DNA from: Pohlia nutans
Lineage: Eukaryota; Streptophyta; Bryopsida; Bryales; Mniaceae
Direction of reading: 5' to 3'
Assembly (NCBI GenBank): GCA_022496805.1
Contig: CM040101.1
Location: forward strand, 6,078,501-6,142,500
Length of the DNA: 64,000 nt
Shown: one piece after another, positions 56,194 through 64,000 of the stretch
Layout of the letters: every line of letters begins with the position of its first letter
Position numbering within the stretch: position 1 is the first letter of the stretch
Notes under the pieces: model-generated
The model's database searches: none
What the model was told of the DNA's origin: nothing
Seen by the model: only the letters and a program-made list of their open reading frames with translations
Translations under genes and position numbers: made by a program

Positions 56194-56592
56194 GTTATGG
56201 AGAGAGCGTAATGATGCGGCATTCAACGGTATTCACTGGCACATAGAGAAGGTGTGTTGCAAGATATGGTTGGATATGGTGGACTATGGGCGGATGGCGT
56301 GGGCCAGAACCCAAGCCGACATGAAGAAGCACATCGACAAGCCCAAGAAGTCAGCTCAGATCCTTCTCTAGTTCAAATCGTTGTGGTGTAGGAAGAGATT
56401 GTTTGCTAAGTAGGACAGGATCCAACCATGTTGATCACTTTATTCACTTAGCGGTCCTAGGTTTAGCTCGATTAGCGAGGTGTAGGTGTGTACCGGCCTC
56501 GCCAGACCTGGCGGGGTGGGTTTGTATGTTATCATGTTTTATCTTGTAGTAAAGGGCTCCCTTTAATTGTGTCAAATTAAATAAATAAATAA
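56194..56592 (+). mobile_element. 5'-truncated LINE 3' end, copy 2 (399 bp)
   Basis: It encodes LWRERNDAAFNGIHWHIEKV to KKSAQILL and then TAG where copy 1 has a Gln/Asp region, followed by the same GC-rich 3' UTR (CGGCCTCGCCAGACCTGGCG) and a TAAA-repeat tail. The flanks AATGAGTTGCAATTGT (56178-56193) and AATGAGTTGCAACTGT (56593-56608) are a 16-bp duplication with one change. The 5' breakpoint falls at almost the same codon as in copy 1. Confidence 0.9.
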
Positions 56593-56939
56593 AATGAGTT
56601 GCAACTGTAATGGCCTCTTGGAAAAGCACACACTATATCCTTTGTTCTCATTTCTGAACACAACTAGGGAATTGAGAGCTACAACAACTTGTCGTGTCGG
56701 ACCTCATTTCTACCGTCCCCTAAGCCTATTGTGCGGAAATTGCTTCACGTTGGCCTCCTCATGTTTGCTCTTACAATAACCTCCCGTGTTGTGTGTCTAT
56801 GGTTGTGCATACTCCGTTAGGCGATATATTCTCAACTCTACCAATTGTGTTATTTCCATACACCCACAAGTCAGTCATTTTAGTTTTTTTTTTAAATGGG
56901 CCACATGATACGATACTTCCTCTTATGGACAGGGCATGT

Positions 56940-57450
56940 ACACACTGAAATGTAAACATACTAGATTGGACGGTGCGTGTTGGAGTCTTGCACAATAGTT
57001 CTAGCGGTGGACCCGTCATGGAATGCGTGCGTGCATATAGTTTGAATTATACAATAGACTAGGTTGGTCTGAGTCGAAATCTAACATGATAGTTCCAGCT
57101 GCAAAATGGTCCTTGCATATGGTGTACTTTGCACAATAGACTAGGTTGGCATTCATGTGTTAAAGCTTGATATGACCGTTCCGATCTAGCAGTAAAAATG
57201 TCGTGAGGTGTGTGCATGTGTGCACTATTGTGCGTTATATAATAAATGGGCATGTTTGTGTCAGTGCTTGACAAGACGGTTCTAGAAGTAGATTCATTGT
57301 GGGGAGCATGCATGTGTTCATTACTCTGCGTTATATTATAGACTAGAGGGACCCGTGCAAAAGTGACCTCGGCACATAGTAATTTTCAAGTGGAACCATC
57401 GTGGAGATTGTATGTGCATGCACCACCTTGTGTTGTATAATACCGTATGC
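56940..57450. repeat. Degenerate tandem array, unit about 90-120 bp
   Basis: About four or five imperfect units share ATTRTACAATAGACTAGGTTGG-like starts, a GATAGTTCTAGC-like middle, a GTGTGTGCATGTGTGCA-like stretch and a TTGTGCGTTATATAATA end. One unit continues AGAGGGACCCGTGC, matching the start of the 32,014 insertion. No coding sense. Confidence 0.65.
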
Positions 57451-59803
57451 TCTTAGCGAGTTCAACATAGTAAAGGAGAATTGGAATAATTTTAGCCCTA
57501 GGTCCTTTCGTCACAACATACTAGGGTTTTTAAGGCTTCAACATATTCTGATCCCAATTTTTTTGTCAAGCTATAGAAAAGTACTTTCTATGCTACATTT
57601 TTGTAGCTTAGCCCCTTGGCTTAGCCACATTAAACTCATCATCTCTTCACAATGGACCGAGTTCTTTCTTTCACCATTTGCACTCTTTACGCTCCATTTT
57701 TGTAGCTCAACCATACTAAGCCGAGTCATCATCTCTTAACAATGGAGTTGTATTTTCACCATTTACAGAAGTTCAAGATTTGTTGTATGGAGGGTGATGA
57801 TGTGCTTTCCAAAATTGGAGTTTCATTATAATTATGTAATTTTTTTCCATTTCATTTTTATATGACATTTTACCATGTTTTGAGATTTTAATGAGACAAT
57901 AATTCAAAAAATGCTTTTATTTTTTCCATAAAGAAAATTCAGAAAATTATACAAAATTGCTCAATAATTTCCAACATTTTCAACATTTTACCCTTCATCT
58001 AAAAAAACAAATCAACATAATTATCAAATTTTAATTAATTTCTAACAAATCTGAGGGAAGGGGAGTGTAGGGTAGATTATGAACTCATTCATTTGTGTAA
58101 AAGAATATATGAACATGTGATTAGACTGATCAATCCTAATTTGGTGAGACAAGCTGGTGCGTTGACTTGTTTCCTCTAAGCATTGTTAGAGCATGGCCAC
58201 CCATGCCCTCTCAGAGCCTCTCACACTCAAGAACTAGATGAAAAGTACCAAGGACTCTTCAAAAATGCCTCTTGACTCTCAATCCTAGCGTGTTAAGAAA
58301 TGGCCCTTCAAATCACTATTTAGTTGACTATATCTCCACATTCTACTTGTGATTGGTCCATGTAGTAAGAACTTTATGTTTTTGGGCTTAGTTCGTTTTT
58401 TAAGTATAAATAGGGAATCAATATAAGTCTATATAGCATGTTGAATGTAAATAGGGTAACGAATGACAAATAGACTTAGAAATATCATTCATGAAGATAG
58501 GAAGAGATCTAGATATAAAGAAAAGACACAAAGTGAAGCAAGTACTCCATTCTAGAGATTCTAAAGGATGTGACTAATCGTCCTAGAAAGATAAATAGTC
58601 TTCTTCCATGATTCCTAAATAGCACATATTACAAACTTCAAGTAGAATATGGGAGTATGTGACTCAAAGTCTCAAATTGTAATAGTAATAACTTTGAATG
58701 TAAATATCAATTGTAAAAATAGCTTAAAGAAATTGTCTATTTTTATTTGTTTGTTGTTTTGCCACCGGGTAGGTGTGCATTTAGTTGTGATCTATGAGAG
58801 ATCATTGTAGTGTGACTTACTCGGGTAGAGTGCAATAGACAATTGATCTTGGAGCTTTTAGCAATTGGTTGCTAAATTGAAGATGAAGACTATTTATGAA
58901 GATTGCGAGTATTAGTTGTATGAAGTTGGAAGACGTGAATTAGATGGTGAATCCAAAAGTCCGATTGTATTGCTTTGGTCGGTGGCCAATACTTGTTGTT
59001 TGATACTATTATAGAACGATACCATTTACAATTTTAATTATCTATTTTGAGTCTTCTTGATCTTAGTGTGATCTGAGTTGCTTTAACAATAGTCCTATTT
59101 GACCTTCCCCCTAAAAAGAACCTCCACTAGAAATGTGTTCTTGGGGTTTTTTCCTTGAGGACACTTTTTCCTTCTACAGTCCATTGACTATTTGATGTGC
59201 ATTTTTGATGTGTGAGGGGCGTGCAAGGGTGGGGGAGTGTAAGTGCAAGGGCTCTTCAAATATAAATGAATAATTTCAGCAAGTTATCTCTAGCGTGTAC
59301 GAGTGGAGATCAGCTCTTAGCTATGTGTTAAGCATCGCTAAACATAGTGTTTCCCAAATGGTTCATCAGGTCTCTTGTGGCTTTTGAGATTCGGCTTTCC
59401 TTGGGCTTACATCTCTTACATTAAGTGCACAATGTCACGATACCATGTTATGAAATCATTCACAATTTACATCCATGCTTTTCATTCAATTTTCATCATG
59501 TTCTCAAATCGTTCTCCACAGTTACCATGATGTTCTCCAAAGCTTCGCATCACATCCCCTACCGTTCCCTTCATGTTCCCTAGCATTCCCTAATGTTCCC
59601 ATCATGTTTCCTAATGTTCCCAAGTTTTCTTTTTGTTCCTGAAGTTCCCATGTTCCTTTGGTTCCCACGTTCCCACATTCTCAATGCAATGTTGGTGCAT
59701 TGCAACATGGTGTTTGCTAGTATGGATGTAATCACCGAGAACTTGAAAAAACAAGTAAGAGGATGGTGCAAGCTGTTGTAGAATTAGTGCACGGTGACCC
59801 AAA
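57451..59803. other. Intergenic DNA with degraded repeats
   Basis: No gene. 58,183-58,275 (AGAGCATGGCCACCCATGCC to CTTCAAAAATGCC) is related to 63,573-63,660. 59,520-59,690 is a degenerate tandem of ATGTTCCCTA-like units. The rest is single-copy to the eye. Confidence 0.45.
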
Positions 59804-60135
59804 CACTAGTAGAAAACATGGTAAAAAAAACCACAGCCAAAATTGGCTGCGGTTCTTTTGACCAGCCTGATCTGCAGCCGCTAAACGACTGTAGATTAGT
59901 TTTTTTTTAGATTTACGACTACAATTTTAGGAATTTCAGGGCATATAATATACCGTTCAAAAGATCTTGAAAATACCTTTCCAACGATATATTACACGCC
60001 CCTTAATTATTATAATTACAGTCGTAAATCGAAAAAGAAAACTCTGTAGTCGTTAAGCGACTACAGAACAGGCTAGTCAAAAGAACCGCAACCAATTTTG
60101 GTTGCGGTTTTTTTTTACCATGTTTTCTACTAGTG
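59804..60135. mobile_element. CACTA-type MITE with perfect 24-bp TIRs
   Basis: CACTAGTAGAAAACATGGTA plus AAAA is repeated perfectly inverted at the right end. The 3-bp AAA flanks both sides (59801-59803 and 60136-60138). Long subterminal arms (TTGGCTGCGGTTCTTTTGAC and its inverse near 60,080) let the 332 bp fold into one hairpin. The perfect termini suggest a recent insertion. Confidence 0.92.
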
Positions 60136-60138
60136 AAA

Positions 60139-61627
60139 TTAGGACATGTGGACCACAACATGATCCCTTGTTGCCTTCATCTTGATCTACATTGCAAATT
60201 AATTTGAGTTCAAAGTTCAAGGTGCAGCATGACTCTTCTCCACATCTTTTTCACTTTGAAAAGAAAGACAAGGTCAATTAAAAATAAAGGGAAGAGTACT
60301 AGTTCAATCCCGGGCACAAGGGTGGCCAACCAAAGGAGAGAGAGTATGAGAGGTGCCATTTAGACAAATGAAGTCAGCTTGAACAGAACTCCTCATTCTT
60401 ACTGTTGTTATTAGCATTTACGAATGAGATCCATGAGGGTCTATCTAGTGATTGGTCTGGTAAAACTGTAACTATATACTATTAGAACATATCTTATTGG
60501 TAATAGGTGTTTTTATGGTAGGGCGTCCAAAATGTATAGTGTGACATTGCATAACAAGTGAAATGTGGCGGTAGACATTTTCTATTGATCATTGAAATTA
60601 GTTTTTTAGTAGAAAGTTAACCACAATGAAAAGATATTCTAGGATTGTATGTATATTAATAATTTTAAAAATAATTTAAAATATTATTTGGACCAAAATG
60701 TAATACATTGCATTCAGTGATGTTGTACTATAAATACTTTATTGCCTTAATTGATGATATAGTGATGGCAATAATTTTCCTCAATTCCTATAACATAAAA
60801 GTGTCGTATTCAAAAATATTCCAAAAGATTCTGTGAGCAAAGTGGATATTAGAGGTTTATGGCGACAATATTTGTTTCTTTACATTAAATGCCCCTTAAA
60901 TGACAAAGTCCCCAAAAAATTCTTGCGAATTTGGTTGGCTAATTAAAACGGAGCTTGTGGTGTGGATGGAATATGCATTCGACGTGGTTTGCAAGTGGAA
61001 GAAATGATATTAACAAGAATATTCCAAAATATGTTAAGAATATTCTAAAATAATGTAAAATATTTTGAAAAGATTCCTAAAGATTCCAATTTTTTTCATT
61101 TTCACTATATTAAATGATTTTGGTATTTTCCCTATTTATTATATTATGTAATTAATACAAATGCTTTACAACATTAAAAACTTTTTTTTGTTGAGAAGTA
61201 TGACACCCTAGCATGAAAACACCCTAACAGAATGAGATCAATGGCAGATTAGTGAAATTTATTACCATTAATCTCTTACAGCCGTTCAAGAGCTTTAATG
61301 CCCTGGTAGAATGGGTAGACTAGGTAGTTATAGGTTCACCTTTGAAAGAAGGCATCAAGGGTATCATGCACTGTGTAAGTCCCGGTGGGGTACTTAGTAT
61401 CATTATCCCAAAACAGATAGACGCTTAATTCATGCAGACCTATGGCCTGCGGTACTCTCTCATTTTTTTCTTCATAGTACAAAAAGTATAAAAGAATGGT
61501 TATACATTGCCATAGAAGATGCTATGGTTGCCACTTGCTTGCCTCGCTCATTGTAGAAGGTGATGGTGCGCTAGCAATTACAATAGCATCCAAATTTCCA
61601 AATAGTGAGTACTATGTGGTACTCCTT
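60139..61627. other. AT-rich intergenic DNA
   Basis: No gene. 61,010-61,140 is an inverse relative of AT-rich sequence at 25.2 kb and inside T4 (AATATTCCAAAATAT, AAAAGATTCC). Confidence 0.45.
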
Positions 61628-61631
61628 TTAA

Positions 61632-62981
61632 CCCCTAAGTTCCGAAGAGACCATTTTTGGTTGCTACCCATTTTCCCGGGCTATCAAGGCCCAAAAAATT
61701 AACTTTAAAAAAAACAAAAAATAAGATATCATAGGTAAACAAGTTTTCTTTTCAATGCATTTGGAATTATGTCCATATGATCAAACTCCACTTAGAGGAT
61801 TTTTTCAAAGTGAATTACCTCGATGTTGAAATCAGCTTCAACACTTCAGGTAGGCTTTCTCAAAAATCTTAGCCAATGAGATTTATTAACCCCTAACTGC
61901 CTAAGCGTCCATTTTTTGGATGATGTACAGATTTCATCCGTAGATTCTCATCCGTCAAGCACTTTTTGCAGTGTGGAATTTTTACTGTAGATTCTATGGG
62001 AAGTTAGCTTCATGCACATGTGATCCGATTAGAAAGGGGATGATTTGTGAAATTTTTATGCCTCATTTCATGTTGTAGTGATTCACCCAAAATTTTGAAG
62101 ATTTCAGTGTAAAAATGCTCCAAAAAAAGTCAACTCATAAAATTAAGCAACCAAAAAATCTCCAAAAATCACTACACTTAGAGTATTACATTTCAATTAA
62201 TCACAAAGAATTTTATCCGTAGATTGTCAATATCTTATTCGTAATTGAATTACAAAATAATTTTGAATTTCACATTTCAAATTTTATACAAAATTATTGG
62301 TAATAGCAATCATAGATCTAACCGTATGGATAGAATCTAAAATTCATAATGTACAACTTTTATTCATATATCAAGTTCAAAATATCCCTCTAGGTTGCAT
62401 TTTATAATGCATCTTTGCAAAACTGCCGAATTTGGAGAGGGCTCTAGGCATTTAGGGGTTAAGCATCTTAGAGGAACTTTTGTCCAGGTCATGTGGGTTG
62501 TATGCCATGAATTGTGAACTCTTCCAATTGCAGGAGAATTTAAGGGATAATTTAGTTTAGCCAAAATTCCTTGCTTTCCTTCATATCCCCATCCATTACA
62601 AGGTCTTTGAAAAAATCCTAATGATTTGAACATCTTGTCAAATTGAGTCATGCATCTTGTTACTACCTCATTTTGAGGATGGCAAAAAATGACACATCAT
62701 TAAACTTTTTTTTGGGTTTAGGAGCCCATCAAAGTAAGGTTGCCCGGAATTTTACAAGGCTTGAGATTTCAAATCCTCAACTTCATTTGCTATGATCTTG
62801 ATATCCTTATGGTCAAATGTTTTTAAATTTTGAGGAATGGTTTATAAGGCCTAGGAGTACAAGATTCTATAGTTAGAATTTGAAAATAAAAATAAAAAAT
62901 TGAAAATTATTAAAGCTCATTAACAAAAATAACCAAAATTAGGTAGTTTTGGGTGGAGAACTCCCTTCGGGCGTTAAGAGG
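61632..62981. mobile_element. Large TTAA-flanked repeat R, copy 2 (with T7 nested)
   Basis: The left end CCCCTAAGTTCCGAAGAGAC and (inverted) right end CCTCTTAACGCCCGAAGGGA form imperfect terminal repeats. TTAA flanks both (61628-61631 and 62982-62985). Without nested T7 it is about 777 bp and is the inverse of copy 1 at 48.9-50.1 kb. On the minus strand it keeps a frame from MTQFDKMFKSLGFFQRP to THMTWTKVPLRC, colinear with the one in copy 1 though that copy has stops upstream. The encoded product is not recognised. Confidence 0.8.
61890..62458. mobile_element. TTAA-flanked transposon T7 (569 bp) nested in R copy 2
   Basis: The ends CCCCTAACTGCCTAAG and (inverted) CCCCTAAATGCCTAGAG are flanked by TTAA (61886-61889 and 62459-62462). 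R copy 1 has the uninterrupted alignment, with TTGG in place of TTAA (CCAA at 49821-49824 on the plus strand). Same subfamily as T6 and T12, opposite orientation. Confidence 0.9.
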
Positions 62982-62985
62982 TTAA

Positions 62986-63528
62986 CCCCTAAATGACAGA
63001 GGGAGTAAGGGCAAAACCTAGATGTGTTATAATATGTAATTTTTGCAACTTTGATGAAGTTTGGTTCAAAATTAAAAAAATGAGATGCATGATGTTTAGT
63101 AATTATCTGTACTATCAAAATTTCAAAAAATGTTTAGACACTCATTTAATGAATTTAGAAGAATTTACCATTTAATATTCACCAAAATTACAATGTTTAT
63201 TTTTTAGAATTTGAAATTTGGTATGATTGGTTAAGACTAAACATTTTATTCTAAAGTTTTAAAAAATATTTTTTTCAAATGAGAGAACATCATTACTTTC
63301 CCGAAATAGAAATTTTATAACATTTAGACAATGTTGAGGTGTTTGTCTTTGAAAAATTCCTTAGTGAACCTCAATATTGCAAATGAAATGCATCAAACAA
63401 CAATAGAACATGATCTCTACCCCCAATTTCGACAAAAAATCAAAACTTGAAAAATGTCATTTTTTGACCATGGGAAATAACTACTATTTGGGTTGCGATT
63501 AGAAAATGGTCAATGGATCACTTAGGGG
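62986..63528. mobile_element. TTAA-flanked transposon T8 (543 bp)
   Basis: CCCCTAAATGAC at the left and (inverted) CCCCTAAGTGATCC at the right, flanked by TTAA (62982-62985 and 63529-63532). Its left TTAA is also the right TTAA of R copy 2, so the two elements share one target. A degraded relative of its interior lies at 25,390-25,610. Confidence 0.86.
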
Positions 63529-63678
63529 TTAATAAAGTTAACTTTTACCTTTTTACCAAAAGAAATTATAAAGGGCTTAGAGCATCCGCACCCATGCCCT
63601 CCTAGAGTTGTCACATGCAATAACTAAATGAAAAATGCTAACGGCCCTTCAAAAATGCCTTTTGAGTACCAGAGTCTG

Positions 63679-63881
63679 AGGGCCGACTTCCATGCAAGGG
63701 GGGCAGTGGGTGGTCGGTCCTCCAAAGGAGGAAGCTCCACCGATATGGGTGAAAACAGGAGGATTGTAGAGTATAAATTTCCTTTGTACCGAAATGGGTG
63801 GAGCATCGGTGGTTCTTGAGACCTCAATTCTTGTCTTCTAGTGCCTTCCACCCACCACCCACTCACATGGAAGTCCGCCCT
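63679..63881. mobile_element. MITE with AGGGCCGACTTCCATG termini (203 bp)
   Basis: AGGGCCGACTTCCATG and the inverted AGGGCGGACTTCCATG bound it; GTGGGTGGTCGG and CCACCCACCACCCAC give further inner complementarity. No clear target duplication. It sits within a larger degraded repeat whose start (63,573) is shared with 58,183. Confidence 0.65.
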
Positions 63882-63911
63882 GAAGAAGGTGGGTGAAAGA
63901 GGTTGACTTGC

Positions 63912-63957
63912 AATACAGTTCTCTGTATTTGTGTCAAAAAAAAAAAAAAAAAAAAAA
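63912..63957 (+). mobile_element. Extremely 5'-truncated LINE tail (46 bp)
   Basis: Only AATACAGTTCTCTGTATTTG, TGTC and a 23-base poly(A) were inserted. The 11-bp duplication GGTTGACTTGC flanks it exactly (63901-63911 and 63958-63968). The TATTTGTGTC-poly(A) end equals that of the LINE at 47,746. Confidence 0.85.
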
Positions 63958-64000
63958 GGTTGACTTGCTTGATTAGTCCCACAATAGCACCGGCATACGA

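Noticed and set aside
1..64000. CRISPR array, bacterial operon or prophage
   Set aside because: No spacer-repeat pattern or prokaryotic gene organisation; all evidence is of plant nuclear DNA.

Overview
The window is nuclear DNA from a land plant. The evidence is GT-AG spliced genes, two secreted expansins, an S1FA-type small nuclear factor, a plant B3-domain gene, En/Spm (CACTA) transposase genes of the plant-only DUF4218/DUF4216 architecture, plant-type LINE 3' ends and AT-rich intergenic DNA full of MITEs. The lineage cannot be fixed. The expansins are beta-like, but both carry AFD where angiosperm beta-expansins have HFD, which makes me suspect a non-model or non-seed plant. No LTR retrotransposon pair was recognised.

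Layout. 1-6.7 kb: gene-free, with a foldback element and two hAT-type MITEs that have 8-bp target duplications. 6.8-7.95 kb: a three-exon, two-B3-domain gene with one frame error. 8.9-9.8 kb: a TTAA-flanked transposon. 10,968-24,057: a 13.1-kb CACTA element with TTT target duplication. It carries a decayed TnpA-like gene on the minus strand, a decayed TnpD (Transposase_21-DUF4218-DUF4216) gene on the plus strand, a small extra ORF and five nested insertions. 26.2-29.2 kb: a 3.1-kb element with 25-bp perfect terminal repeats, ending about 180 bp upstream of the S1FA gene (29.4-30.65 kb). 31.8-37.2 kb: a tandem duplication of an expansin 3' region. It leaves one intact intronless expansin (36.7-37.5 kb) and one wrecked copy (35.0-35.4 kb). 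44.7-45.7 kb: a second intact expansin with one intron. 46-64 kb: no host gene recognised; MITEs, LINE tails, foldbacks and tandem repeats.

The most unusual signal is a diverse group of non-autonomous elements with TIRs starting CCCCTAAA or CCCTTWA and 4-bp TTAA target duplications, the target signature of piggyBac-type transposons. The window contains its own controls. Two insertions have clean empty TTAA sites in the duplicated expansin flank. Two more have near-exact, mutated empty sites in reciprocal copies of a larger repeat.

Functionally, only the expansins (cell-wall loosening), S1FA (small membrane-span-like nuclear factor) and possibly the B3 gene are host genes. The two transposase genes belong to one transposon and both look inactive.
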